Below, piece after piece: positions 39,989 to 48,100 of a stretch of 64,000 nucleotides of DNA. Numbering within the stretch: position 1 is the first letter of the stretch; every line of letters starts with the position of its first letter. The stretch lies in assembly GCF_003363265.1 (NCBI RefSeq), contig NZ_QRBF01000001.1, forward strand, positions 776,451-840,450, read 5' to 3'. The stretch is from Dyella psychrodurans (GTDB lineage: Bacteria > Pseudomonadota > Gammaproteobacteria > Xanthomonadales > Rhodanobacteraceae). A program made the position numbers and the translations under genes. The notes beneath the pieces were generated by a model, which was not told where the DNA came from, made no database searches, and was given only the letters and a program-made list of their open reading frames with translations.

Positions 39989-40888
39989 CTACGGCGTCCG
40001 CACGAATCCGTTCACGACACCCGCGGAGTTAACATAGAGTCCCACGATGACACCGCTAGGGTTGATCCCTGTTGCCTCAGTGAACGAGGCTCCGGGGTAA
40101 TCGAACGACGTGTAAGCGCCATTGAACAGAAAACCGTGGCTGACGCCCGAAGCATCGGTGTAAACCCCCACCACGTCACCTGGAGCGTTGGCGCCGCCAG
40201 CAAACGTAAACGAGGCGCCTGGATAGTTGATGGTGGCATACGATCCGTGGAACAGCAGGTACCCTTGGCACTGTGTGGAACATGTCGTTCCACTTAGGTG
40301 CGTGTAAGCACCAACGACTGCGCCAGATGGGATCACCACACTGCTGGTACTACTGGCCGCACCCGGTGGGTCGAAGGTCGCCGAGAAGTCGCCCTTCTTG
40401 GACACCAGGAAACTGTGGGTAACGTTGGTGTTGCCTGTGACGCCGCAGGCAGCGTCGGAACAAGTAGCGCCTGACAATTCGCCTGAAGGGTTAATGCTAC
40501 TGAGCTCTGTACCAGCCGCACCTGGGTAGTCAACCGTTGTGTAAGACCCATCGCTTAAAATGAAACCGTGGCTGACGCCAGCGACGTCGACGTAGGCGCC
40601 AACAATATCTCCCCGCGGATTGATAAAGTTGGCAGTCGTAAACGTGGAGCCCGGGGGGTCGAACGGCGTAAATTCCCCTCCCGTCAGCGTAAAACCGTGC
40701 AAGGCTCCACCCGCCGTGAGGGTGTAACCGCCGACGCTCGTACCCTGGGGATTGGGGCCGCCAACAAGTTCAGTGAGTACTGCGCCCGGATAATGGACCG
40801 ACGTATAGGTCTGCGCCAACGCGAACGACGGCACTGCAATGGCCGCACCGATCGTACACATTGCGATGAACCGAGATACCTTAGTCAT
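39989..40888 (-). CDS. Secreted HAF-type repeat protein
   Basis: A 299-residue secreted protein with a signal peptide (MTKVSRFIAMCTIGAAIAV, ending ALAQ) from the ATG at 40888, which has GGAGAAG ahead. The mature part is six repeats of about 40-50 residues with the pattern YPGAxxTxxxGINPSGxIVG, a short strand, GVSHGF and GxYTxxD. This is the extracellular repeat pattern annotated as the HAF family and is likely a beta-propeller-like fold. Repeats 3 and 4 carry insertions with paired Cys (CSDAAC, CSTQC) that may form disulfides. Function unknown. It lies inside the tRNA-Leu insertion and opposite to the fragments around it. Confidence 0.85.
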   Translation of the reverse strand: MTKVSRFIAMCTIGAAIAVPSFALAQTYTSVHYPGAVLTELVGGPNPQGTSVGGYTLTAGGALHGFTLTGGEFTPFDPPGSTFTTANFINPRGDIVGAYVDVAGVSHGFILSDGSYTTVDYPGAAGTELSSINPSGELSGATCSDAACGVTGNTNVTHSFLVSKKGDFSATFDPPGAASSTSSVVIPSGAVVGAYTHLSGTTCSTQCQGYLLFHGSYATINYPGASFTFAGGANAPGDVVGVYTDASGVSHGFLFNGAYTSFDYPGASFTEATGINPSGVIVGLYVNSAGVVNGFVRTP

Positions 40889-41080
40889 AAGATCTTCTCC
40901 TGATTCTCGTGTGAAGTTACGGGCCAAAGGACTGATGGAGCCTAGGGCTCCATCCACGTATCCCACAAAGGAGATTGCGCGCTGAACGATTCCTTACGAA
41001 CGCATAGGCGTAGCGGTCGCTTATGAGTAAAAATGAACGGATGCCTTCCCAAATTTACCAAATCTGTTGTTATCGAAACG

Positions 41081-41249
41081 TCCCTGCCCGAGCTATTTCT
41101 GAGCCGGGAGCTGGCGACCCTCGAATTCAATTTCCGCGTACTGGCGCATGCGCGCGACACCAGCATTCCGCTGCTCGAACGCCTGCGTTATCTGAGCATC
41201 GTCGCCAACAACCTCGACGAGTTCTTCGAGGTGCGCGTGGCCGGCTCCG
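41081..41249 (+). pseudogene. Fragment of polyphosphate kinase ppk1 (N-terminus)
   Basis: The reading frame gives [20 protein letters not shown], then [20 protein letters not shown] and [11 protein letters not shown], the conserved N-terminal segment of PPK1. Immediately after VAG the sequence becomes the tRNA-Leu 3'-end repeat, so the remaining roughly 630 codons are absent. phoR and ppk1 are neighbours in many xanthomonads, so the two fragments likely come from one locus. Confidence 0.75.
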
Positions 41250-41257
41250 GGCACCAA
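41241..41257 (+). repeat. Right 17-bp direct repeat
   Basis: Exact copy of the tRNA-Leu(UAA) 3' end, fused to the truncated ppk1 sequence. The five bases CCGGC are also what intact ppk1 would be expected to have here (Ala-Gly codons). Confidence 0.85.
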
Positions 41258-41283
41258 GCACTTACGCTACTTCCTGGTTCCCA

Positions 41284-41309
41284 GATTTTTTCCGCAATCG
41301 CGGAATTTT
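41284..41309 (+). terminator. Probable displaced tRNA-Leu terminator
   Basis: TTCCGC (41290-41295) and GCGGAA (41300-41305) pair over AATC, with T-runs on both sides. It lies 27 bp after the right copy of the tRNA end, the distance expected for the original tRNA terminator. Confidence 0.75.
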
Positions 41310-41467
41310 CCTGTATTCCTGAGGTTGAGCTTGCAAAGCAGCCATCGAATCGGTACCCCCAAGGCCATCAAGCCTGCAACGGCAATCGCCGTATCGCCGG
41401 CGTCGATCTAAGCCAGCGATAAGTGAGCGCAGGCAAGCTTGGAGCACTTCATCCACGAGACTCTCCC

Positions 41468-42499
41468 ATGCGTCGATCTCTGACAATCGTCCTGCTCGCT
41501 TCTCTGGCCGGTGCCGCTGCCATGCCTGGCGTGGCGGCGGATACGGCTCCGACTGCCGTCAAAGTGATCAACCAGCTGAAACTGGGTGGCACCGGCGGCT
41601 GGGATTACCTCAGCTTCGACGCGCAGCGTCGGCACCTGTTCGTCAGCCGCGGCGATCGTGTGCTGGTGATCGATGTGGATAGCGACAAGCAAATCGGCAC
41701 GATCCCCAATACCAACGGTGTTCACGGCATTGCCGTTGCACAGGATCTGCACCGCGGATTCACCAGCAACGGCAAAAGCAATTCGGTGACGGTGTTCGAT
41801 CTGGATACGCTCAAAACCGTTTCCACCATCGCCGGCACGGGAGAGAAGCCGGACGCCATTCTTTACGATAGCGCGTCGCACCACGTTTTCACTTTCAACG
41901 GCAAGAGCGGCACGGCCAGCGTCATCGATCCGGCGAAGAATGCCGTGGCAGCTACGATCGCCCTGCCTGGCAAACCCGAATTCTCCGCAACGGATGACAG
42001 CGGCCATGTCTTCGTCAACATTGAAGACAAATCGGAATTGGCGGAAATCGACAGCAGCACCAACAAGGTATTGCACGTCTGGTCACTGGCACCTTGCGAG
42101 TCGCCGAGCGGTCTTGCGATGGACGTTGCGCACAAGCGCCTGTTCTCGGTCTGCGACAATCGCACGATGACCGTTCTGGATGCGAACAATGGCCACCGTG
42201 TTGCCACCGTAGCCATCGGCGATGGTCCGGATGCGGTGACGTTCGATGCAGGCGATAACACGGTGTACAGCTCCAATGGCGAGAGCGGCACGCTCACCGT
42301 TGTGCACGAAGATGATCCCGATCACTACACCGTAGTGGCCAACGTGCCCACGCTGGTCAGCGCTCGCACGCAAGCGCTGGATCCGCAAAAGCATCGCATC
42401 TATCTGTCGTCGGCGCAGATCGGCACCGGCAAGGAAGCGAATGGCCGGCCCAAGTACGTGCCGGACAGCTTTGCCATCCTGACAGTCGGCAAACCCTGA
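41468..42499 (+). CDS. YncE-like periplasmic beta-propeller protein
   Basis: A 343-residue secreted protein with a signal peptide (MRRSLTIVLLASLAGAAAM, ending VAA). The rest is YVTN-type beta-propeller repeats: GGWDYLSFDAQRRHLFVSRG, VLVIDVDSDKQIGTI, VHGIAVAQDLHRGFTSNG, SVTVFDLDTLKTVSTI, then similar blades to the end. E. coli YncE binds DNA in vitro, and other members carry ligands; the role here is unknown. The ATG at 41468 is used. A hairpin after the stop separates it from the convergent kinase gene. Confidence 0.88.
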   Translation: MRRSLTIVLLASLAGAAAMPGVAADTAPTAVKVINQLKLGGTGGWDYLSFDAQRRHLFVSRGDRVLVIDVDSDKQIGTIPNTNGVHGIAVAQDLHRGFTSNGKSNSVTVFDLDTLKTVSTIAGTGEKPDAILYDSASHHVFTFNGKSGTASVIDPAKNAVAATIALPGKPEFSATDDSGHVFVNIEDKSELAEIDSSTNKVLHVWSLAPCESPSGLAMDVAHKRLFSVCDNRTMTVLDANNGHRVATVAIGDGPDAVTFDAGDNTVYSSNGESGTLTVVHEDDPDHYTVVANVPTLVSARTQALDPQKHRIYLSSAQIGTGKEANGRPKYVPDSFAILTVGKP

Positions 42500-42516
42500 A
42501 ATCTGACGCTGCCTGT

Positions 42517-42543
42517 GTCCTCTCCCTCCTGTGGGGAGAGGAC
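42517..42543. terminator. Hairpin between convergent genes
   Basis: GTCCTCTCCC (42517-42526) and GGGAGAGGAC (42534-42543) pair perfectly over seven bases. It lies between the YncE-like gene and the sensor kinase gene and also resembles the dispersed CTCTCCC...GGGAGAG repeats of this window. No T-run. Confidence 0.55.
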
Positions 42544-42554
42544 AAAGCGGCGCT

Positions 42555-43961
42555 TTATGTCGACGTAGTTTCTGTGACGGGCATCGTTACGCGAACGCGC
42601 AATCCTTTGCCCAAAGGCGAATCGAGCAATTCGATCGATGCGCCATGCAGCTCTGCCGCACGCTGCACGATGGAGAGGCCCAGACCATAGCCGTCGCCAC
42701 TGCTGCTGGCCTCACGGTGGAAACGCGCAAATACACTGGCGCGCCGCTCGGCAGGAATACCGGGACCGTTGTCGATCACATCGATCACGGTTGCCTTCAC
42801 GGTTCGGCTCATCGACAACTGCACCTGCCCACCCGACGGCACGTGATGCATGGCATTCTCGATCAGGTTGCGCAGCAGCGCCGCAAGTGCGGCTTCATAA
42901 CCGAGCACCTTCAAGCTTTCGTCATGTTCGATGAATGCGAACTCGACACCGCTTTCGCCGAGCAAAGGTGCTAATTCGTCGATGACATTCATGGCGACCG
43001 ACACCAGGTCGATTTCGTGTCGCTGCCCCGCCGCCACGCCAGCCTCCAAACGTGCCAAGGCCAGCAGTTGTTCAATGCGTCGAGCCAGTCGCGCAAGACC
43101 TGATTGGGCACTGGACAGCGCAACCTTGGTATCGGGAAGAATCTGCGTGGATAGCGCGTTATCGAGATGAATCATGGTGGAAGCAAGCGGTGTTCGCAGT
43201 TCGTGAGCGACGTCTGCACTGAAACGGCGTTCGCGCTCCAGCGCGTCCTCCAATCGTTCCAACTGAGCGTTAAGTGCGCCTACGACGGGCTGCAGCTCCT
43301 GTGGCGCACGTTCCAGTTTGATCGGCTGACGACTTCCTGGGGCGCGCGATCCCAATGCCTCAGTCAGTCGCTGCAACGGGAGCAGTCCGCGTTTTACCGC
43401 CCATCCCACCAATAAGGCCAGCAGCGGCAAGCCGAGCAGCGTCGGCAGGCCGAGGTCGAGCCACATGGCGTGCGTGATATCGCGTCGACTGTCATCACGT
43501 TCGCCCATGCGGATCAGTACGCCGCCGGCATCGTCGACCAGCGTAAACACACGCCATCCAAAACCATCGAAGTAATAATTTTTGAAACCGGATTCCGGTG
43601 CGGCCGGCAACGGCAGCTGCGCAAAATTGGCCGTCGTCAGGCGCAGGCGACGATGCATGTCAAACACCTGGTAGCCCACCTCCGTTTCATACGTGCGCCC
43701 GTGCATCAGTTGCTCTTCAGCCTTGCGCTCGAGGATCGGCACGACCAGCAATCCCTCTTCCGGCTTGTGCAAGGCGTCGATGCTTGCGCGTTGAATCAAC
43801 ACGTCCAGCGTGCGCGCCGACTGCGCCAGACGACCGTCCAGCAATTCGTGGGTTTCCTTCAACGTGCGCCAGTAGCTGTACAGGCCCAGTGGCAAAAGCA
43901 CAGCCACCATTACCACGACGATCATCCAGCGCAGACGTCCGCTTAGACTCAACGGCCTCAC
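42555..43961 (-). CDS. Sensor histidine kinase (QseC/PmrB-like)
   Basis: A 468-residue inner-membrane kinase. It has two membrane helices (MIVVVMVAVLLPLGLYSYW and LGLPTLLGLPLLALLVGWAV) around a periplasmic sensor of about 140 residues. Then come a HAMP-like linker, H-box FSADVAHELRTPLAS, N-box LLRNLIENAMHHVPSG, G1 VIDNGPGIP and G2 GDGYGLGLSI. The sensor has the 2CSK_N look of QseC/TctE kinases. It starts with GTG at 43961, overlapping the stop of the regulator gene (GTGA), so the two are coupled. Confidence 0.93.
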   Translation of the reverse strand: MRPLSLSGRLRWMIVVVMVAVLLPLGLYSYWRTLKETHELLDGRLAQSARTLDVLIQRASIDALHKPEEGLLVVPILERKAEEQLMHGRTYETEVGYQVFDMHRRLRLTTANFAQLPLPAAPESGFKNYYFDGFGWRVFTLVDDAGGVLIRMGERDDSRRDITHAMWLDLGLPTLLGLPLLALLVGWAVKRGLLPLQRLTEALGSRAPGSRQPIKLERAPQELQPVVGALNAQLERLEDALERERRFSADVAHELRTPLASTMIHLDNALSTQILPDTKVALSSAQSGLARLARRIEQLLALARLEAGVAAGQRHEIDLVSVAMNVIDELAPLLGESGVEFAFIEHDESLKVLGYEAALAALLRNLIENAMHHVPSGGQVQLSMSRTVKATVIDVIDNGPGIPAERRASVFARFHREASSSGDGYGLGLSIVQRAAELHGASIELLDSPLGKGLRVRVTMPVTETTST

Positions 43962-44623
43962 GTTGGATCCCTGGGAATCATGTAGCCCACGCCACGGATG
44001 GTTCGGATCGCATCAAAGCTCAGTTTTCGACGCAATGCGTGGATTTGTACTTCCAGTGCGCTGCTGCCGACGGAGTTGTCCAGGCCGTAAAGGGAGTTCT
44101 CCAGATGCTCGCGACGCACGATGCGACCGGCACGCTCCATCAGGATGCGCAGCAGCGAAAATTCGCGGCGCGTGAGCTCGACCCGCATTCCGCGGTATTC
44201 GGCCTCGGAGGTTCCGATGTCCAGGCTTAGCACGCCCACGTCGATACGGTTTGCAGCAAGCCCCTGGGCACGACGCGTCAGCGAACGGATGCGCGCGCTG
44301 AGCTCTTCGACGTGAAATGGCTTGACCAGATAGTCGTCGGCCCCCGCATCCAGGCCACGTACGCGCGCCTCCAGGGCATCGCGCGCCGTCATGACGATCA
44401 CCGGCGTGTTCACGTGGGCACGGCGGGCTTCCGCAAGCACCTCCAGACCATCCTTGTTGGGAAGCCCCAGGTCGAGCAGAACCAGATCAGCAGTCTGGTC
44501 GCGCAGCGCGGCCAATGCCTCACGCCCATCGCGCAACCATGTCACCGCGTAGGAGAGCTTTTCCAGCGCGTGCTGGATGGCCGTCCCCAATTGCAGGTCG
44601 TCTTCGACAAGGATGATATGCAT
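43958..44623 (-). CDS. OmpR-family response regulator (QseB/PmrA-like)
   Basis: A 221-residue regulator paired with the kinase downstream. Receiver: IILVEDDLQLGTAIQHALE, LVLLDLGLPNKDGLEV with the phosphorylated Asp, DDYLVKPFH. DNA-binding winged helix: VELTRREFSLLRILMERAG and LEVQIHALRRKLS, ending IRTIRGVGYMI. The ATG at 44623 follows AGGTAGG and is preferred to the frame opening at 44659. A direct-repeat operator candidate lies 67-83 nt upstream, suggesting autoregulation. The signal may be iron, metals or cationic peptides as in PmrAB/QseBC, but that is inference. Confidence 0.94.
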   Translation of the reverse strand: MHIILVEDDLQLGTAIQHALEKLSYAVTWLRDGREALAALRDQTADLVLLDLGLPNKDGLEVLAEARRAHVNTPVIVMTARDALEARVRGLDAGADDYLVKPFHVEELSARIRSLTRRAQGLAANRIDVGVLSLDIGTSEAEYRGMRVELTRREFSLLRILMERAGRIVRREHLENSLYGLDNSVGSSALEVQIHALRRKLSFDAIRTIRGVGYMIPRDPT

Positions 44624-44689
44624 ACGGCCTACCTTTCGCCCGGCCGCACCCGAACCCACGGCCTCAATGTCTCATTATGCAGAGATTAG

Positions 44690-44706
44690 CTTAGGACGGT
44701 CTTATC
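44690..44706 (+). promoter_or_regulatory. Candidate PmrA/QseB-type direct-repeat operator
   Basis: CTTAGG (44690-44695), five bases, CTTATC (44701-44706): two hexamers in direct repeat with a 5-nt spacer, matching the PmrA-box spacing (CTTAAG-N5-CTTAAG). A possible -10 CATAAT for the regulator gene lies at 44679-44674 on the minus strand. The rest of the 397-bp gap 44624-45020 shows no gene that I trust. Confidence 0.45.
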
Positions 44707-45020
44707 CTGACCATCACGCCAGGTAAACGCTTTTTTTGGCCGTTTTCCTGTCATCCGCTTGCCGCACAGCTCGGCGCTGCACGGATACGTGTCGTGGCGC
44801 ACACAACGGAAAAGATGAAGCTCGCTTGCAGATCCGGTTCACGCACGTTGCACGGCTGCGTCGAGACATTACGCCGGCTTTGAACGTCAAAGCACGAGCC
44901 ATGGAGACTTGGCCGGGGAGTCGCCTTTCATCGGGTTATGTTTTCGCTGCGCTTTGAGGGGTAACGCCCTTCGTTTGCGATGGACCGCTTTGTCATCACT
45001 TTGATAGGAGTGCGCGATCT

Positions 45021-46040
45021 ATGAAACCGTTTGCCATCAAGCGTGCATCGCGGTTGGGTACGTGGGTGCTCGCCGCGTTATCGCTGGCAGGTCTGGTCAG
45101 CATTGCACACGCTGCGGATGATGCGAAACCACAACCTGCCCCCACCGCCGTCAGTTCGCTCTCGCCGGACATGCGACCGCAAAACGTTCCCTTGGACTAT
45201 GTCATTACGCCCAACGGCTATTTCGCCGTGTCCTGCGTACAAGCTGTGCGCGAGGGTGAAAAAGTCCATGCCGATGGCAGCATCGAAGCTCGGGACGGCA
45301 CGATGCGCAAACCTGCCGCTTGTACACAGCCGCACTACACGCAGAGCGGCATGCGGATCGATCCGAACGGCGCAACGTCGCAGCCCGCCAGCAACAAGCG
45401 ACCGGCATCGGGCTATAGCGGCTGGTTCCTCACGGCGTACTACACCACCTCCACGGGCGTCGGCAGCATTTCCGCCAATTGGGTGGTGCCTTCCTCGCCC
45501 AGCAGGACGACTGACCAGGTCGACTATTTCTTCCCGGGCCTTGAGCAATCGGAATCCAATGCAGAATCCATTCTGCAGCCGGTACTGGGCTACAACGCGT
45601 TCAGCGGCTCAGGCGTGAGTTTGTGGACGTTGTCCAGCTGGAACTGTTGCGTCAGCGGCACGACGTATTACAGCGGACCAGTGAACACGGCTGCCGGCGA
45701 CCAGATCCAAGGCATCGTCACGTCGACCTGCAACGGTGGAAGCGATTGCGCGACCATTACCTCCACCGACGAGACCAACGGCCACTCCACGACGCTGCAA
45801 ACCAATCCCTATGCAGCACTGACGTGGGTGTTCGGCGGGACACTGGAGGCATACAACATCTCCAGCTGCAGCCTGCTTCCCGCAAGCAAATCCGTGGTCT
45901 ATACCGGCATCCAGGTCAAAGACATGAGTGGCAACACGATCAGCCAGTCGTGGACGCCATGGAACATCATTGGCTCATCGAGCCCGCAATGTAACTACGG
46001 CATTTCCACCACCACGAGCAGTGTCACGCTGGATTATTGA
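45021..46040 (+). CDS. Secreted protein, possibly G1-peptidase (eqolisin)-like
   Basis: A 339-residue exported protein. AGGAG precedes the ATG; the signal peptide ends AHAADD. After an N-terminal proregion-like part comes a Ser/Thr/Gly-rich beta domain: GYSGWFLTAYYTTSTGVGS, ISANWVVPS, DYFFPGLEQSESN, SILQPVLGYN, AGDQIQGIVTSTCNGG, LTWVFGGTLEAYN. The order (W-VP block, a Gln in a LQP/G strand, then a PGD/AGD turn) recalls the concanavalin-like eqolisin fold, whose catalytic pair is Gln and Glu. I cannot prove the catalytic residues, so peptidase activity is a guess. Six or more Cys suggest disulfides. It is divergent from the two-component genes. Confidence 0.7.
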   Translation: MKPFAIKRASRLGTWVLAALSLAGLVSIAHAADDAKPQPAPTAVSSLSPDMRPQNVPLDYVITPNGYFAVSCVQAVREGEKVHADGSIEARDGTMRKPAACTQPHYTQSGMRIDPNGATSQPASNKRPASGYSGWFLTAYYTTSTGVGSISANWVVPSSPSRTTDQVDYFFPGLEQSESNAESILQPVLGYNAFSGSGVSLWTLSSWNCCVSGTTYYSGPVNTAAGDQIQGIVTSTCNGGSDCATITSTDETNGHSTTLQTNPYAALTWVFGGTLEAYNISSCSLLPASKSVVYTGIQVKDMSGNTISQSWTPWNIIGSSSPQCNYGISTTTSSVTLDY

Positions 46041-46081
46041 AGCAACGCTTGAACCGCAGCAGATTGATACCTCACCCAACG

Positions 46082-46112
46082 CCAGGCACCTTGCAACAAC
46101 GAGGGTGCCTGG
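46082..46112 (+). terminator. Hairpin after the secreted-protein gene
   Basis: CCAGGCACC (46082-46090) pairs with GGTGCCTGG (46104-46112) over 13 bases, 42 bp past the stop; a short T-containing tail (TCTTC) follows. Confidence 0.5.
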
Positions 46113-46283
46113 TCTTCGCAAGGCAACGACGGCGGTCATCCCGCCTGCCATGGCGATAAGCTATCCAGCCATGACACGCGCCACACCGCCACGCCTCGAT
46201 GTTCGAATGCCTTTGGCCGTGTCTCGCCTCATCGGTCTCCTAAACTAGCCACGGGCCAACCTCATCATCTTGGGCGAGATTCC

Positions 46284-47252
46284 ATGAAAGCTCTGCAATT
46301 CTCACGCCATGGCAAGCCGGACGTTCTGGAATATACCGACGTCGCCACACCCGATATCGACAACGGCACGGCGCTGGTAAAGATCCACGCCGCGTCCGTC
46401 AACCCCAGCGACGTGAAAAATGTCGCCGGCGCTTTTTCGCACACGGTGTTGCCCCGTATTCCCGGACGCGACTTCAGCGGTGTAGTGGAGCAAGGCCCCG
46501 CTGACTGGCTGGGAGCGGAAGTTTGGGGTACGGGTGGCGATGTCGGCTTTTCGCGCGATGGCACGCATGCCGAATACATCAAGGTGCCCATCGCAGCCCT
46601 GGCGCGCAAACCCGCTGCGCTCAGCCACGAGCAGGCGTCGGCGATCGGCGTCAATTTCGTTGTGGCATGGCTTGGCACCATGGATTACGCGCAACTGCGC
46701 GAAGGCGAAACCATCGCCGTGATCGGTGCGGGTGGTGGCGTTGGCGGCGCAGTGACGCAGATTGCCAAGTCGCTGGGCTGTCGTGTCATCGGCATCAATG
46801 AGAAACCGGTCGACCCTCAATCGCCCGCTGGCAGACGGATCGATGCTTTTGTGACGTTCGACGAGCACACCATTGCCAACGTGCGCGATATCGATGGGCT
46901 GGGCAACGGTGTCGACGTCGTTTATGACTGCGTGGGCGGCATCGCCTTCGAAACAGCCCTGGGCCTGGCAAAAAGGCGGGGACGGGTCGTGGAAATCAGC
47001 GCAGTCGGCCATCGTCGCGTGGAATTCGACCTTATCGACTTCTATCACAACGAAACCCAGTTGCTCGGTGCCGACAGTGCAAAGCTTGGCGTCGCGGAAT
47101 CCGCGCCGCTGATGCAGGCCATTACGCAGAGTTTCGATCGCGGTTACTTCGAGGCGCCTGTCATCGCGCATCGCTATACGCTGGCGCAGGGCCAGGCGGC
47201 TTACGAGGCAGTGGCCCGAGGCACTTCCGGCCGTGTCGTCATCGTGCCCTGA
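46284..47252 (+). CDS. Zinc-independent alcohol dehydrogenase / quinone oxidoreductase
   Basis: A 322-residue medium-chain dehydrogenase. It has the GroES-like start (MKALQFSRHGKPDVLEYTDV, ASVNPSDVKN, PGRDFSGVVEQG) and a Rossmann nucleotide site IGAGGGVGGAVTQIA. There are no structural-zinc Cys clusters, so it belongs to the quinone-reductase-like branch that uses NADPH. Substrate unknown. XapX follows 29 bp downstream on the same strand. Confidence 0.92.
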   Translation: MKALQFSRHGKPDVLEYTDVATPDIDNGTALVKIHAASVNPSDVKNVAGAFSHTVLPRIPGRDFSGVVEQGPADWLGAEVWGTGGDVGFSRDGTHAEYIKVPIAALARKPAALSHEQASAIGVNFVVAWLGTMDYAQLREGETIAVIGAGGGVGGAVTQIAKSLGCRVIGINEKPVDPQSPAGRRIDAFVTFDEHTIANVRDIDGLGNGVDVVYDCVGGIAFETALGLAKRRGRVVEISAVGHRRVEFDLIDFYHNETQLLGADSAKLGVAESAPLMQAITQSFDRGYFEAPVIAHRYTLAQGQAAYEAVARGTSGRVVIVP

Positions 47253-47281
47253 CCTCTTCTCTTCAAATCCAAGGAATCGCC

Positions 47282-47530
47282 GTGAAGGCTTATCGCGTAT
47301 CCCTGGCCGTCGGGGCCATCGTTGGCGTGATTTATGGCTTGTTGCGCGTCAAATCGCCCGCACCGCCAACGGTCGCCCTGGTCGGGCTATTCGGGATGCT
47401 TGCGGGCGAGCAGCTTATCGCCTTGATTCGCAATTTGTTGCGCCAGCTCCCGCGAGGCTACTTATCCGCCTTGGGTTTGCGTCCGCGGCGCGGCTTGGCT
47501 TCTGCCTGCGCAATCAGCCCCTGCAGGTAG
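47282..47530 (+). CDS. XapX-domain small membrane protein
   Basis: An 82-residue protein from the GTG at 47282, which has AAGGAATC before it. The first 55 residues form two membrane helices (AYRVSLAVGAIVGVIYGLLR and ALVGLFGMLAGEQLIALI) with the PAPPTVALVG turn that defines XapX proteins. Their function is unknown. The last 24 residues are antisense to the 3' end of the H-NS-like gene and look arbitrary, as though the original stop was lost and the frame now runs 73 bp into its convergent neighbour. Confidence 0.75.
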   Translation: MKAYRVSLAVGAIVGVIYGLLRVKSPAPPTVALVGLFGMLAGEQLIALIRNLLRQLPRGYLSALGLRPRRGLASACAISPCR

Positions 47531-47745
47531 GCAATCCCCTCCTCTTCCGGAAAGAACGACACCACGTCGGCAATGGACAGCTTGTAGTGCGCCTGGAGCG
47601 CCAGAAATTCCTGACGCGCTCTCTCCATGGCAGACATAGCGGCCTGCTTTGCCGTTTTTTTCTTTGTCGATCGATCTTCGATTTGCTTGTCTAGAGCCGC
47701 GAGTTCTTCCTGAAAGCGGCGGAAGGCATCTTTGGGGAGGGTCAT
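47458..47745 (-). CDS. H-NS-like DNA-binding protein with AT-hook tail
   Basis: A 95-residue nucleoid-type protein. The N-terminal coiled coil (FRRFQEELAALDKQIEDR, then KQAAMSAMERARQEFLAL) is the dimerisation part. HYKLSIADVVSFFPEEEGIA follows, and the end KPRRGRKPKAD is AT-hook-like. The normal H-NS DNA loop (TWTGQGRTP) is absent, so it is a divergent member. Such proteins often silence AT-rich transferred genes. The 3' end overlaps the XapX gene on the other strand. No strong ribosome binding site is visible. Confidence 0.75.
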   Translation of the reverse strand: MTLPKDAFRRFQEELAALDKQIEDRSTKKKTAKQAAMSAMERARQEFLALQAHYKLSIADVVSFFPEEEGIAYLQGLIAQAEAKPRRGRKPKADK

Positions 47746-48100
47746 GGTGACTTGGGGTATTGCGGGGGCGTCGATTATCTCACATCAAAGCAAGGCGCCC
47801 GGAACCGGATTCGCCTATCGCCAATGCGCCAAATGACGACCTGAACACGTAACGGCAACGCCAGATCAACCGCCTACGGACGGAATCGCCTTATTCCTTC
47901 TCCCGGGGCTACAGCCTTCACGTTTTGAAGTACGCCGATGCGTATCATGGCTACCTCATATGGCCCACAGACCCATCGGTGCTTGCAAGAGGTCAAAACC
48001 GGTGAAGGTGGCACACTTTAAGCTTTGTGCGTAGCGTCATTGGAATAAAGCGCCCAGGGAAGACATCAAACGCGGTTATCTCGAGTCAGGGGTGGCATAG
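47746..48100. other. Gene-free stretch upstream of the H-NS-like and MASE1 genes
   Basis: 355 bp between two divergent genes. It must hold promoters in both directions, but I cannot name a convincing -35/-10 pair. AGGGGTGGCATAG just before 48101 is the ribosome binding site of the MASE1 gene. Confidence 0.4.

Larger units (their letters stand above)
39361..41257. mobile_element. 1.9-kb insertion at tRNA-Leu(UAA)
   Basis: The segment between the two 17-bp repeats carries a phoR 3' fragment, one intact secreted-protein gene and a ppk1 5' fragment that ends exactly at the right repeat. Beyond the right repeat is an intrinsic terminator that suits the tRNA, so the segment appears to have been inserted between tRNA and terminator. 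There is no integrase or transposase gene in it, so it is either a decayed island or the product of illegitimate recombination at CCGGC shared by ppk1 and the tRNA. Confidence 0.65.

Noticed and set aside
44714-44902. A 62-codon minus-strand frame between the regulator and the secreted protein gene
   Set aside because: Basic, low-quality composition and no ribosome binding site; the region reads better as promoter sequence.
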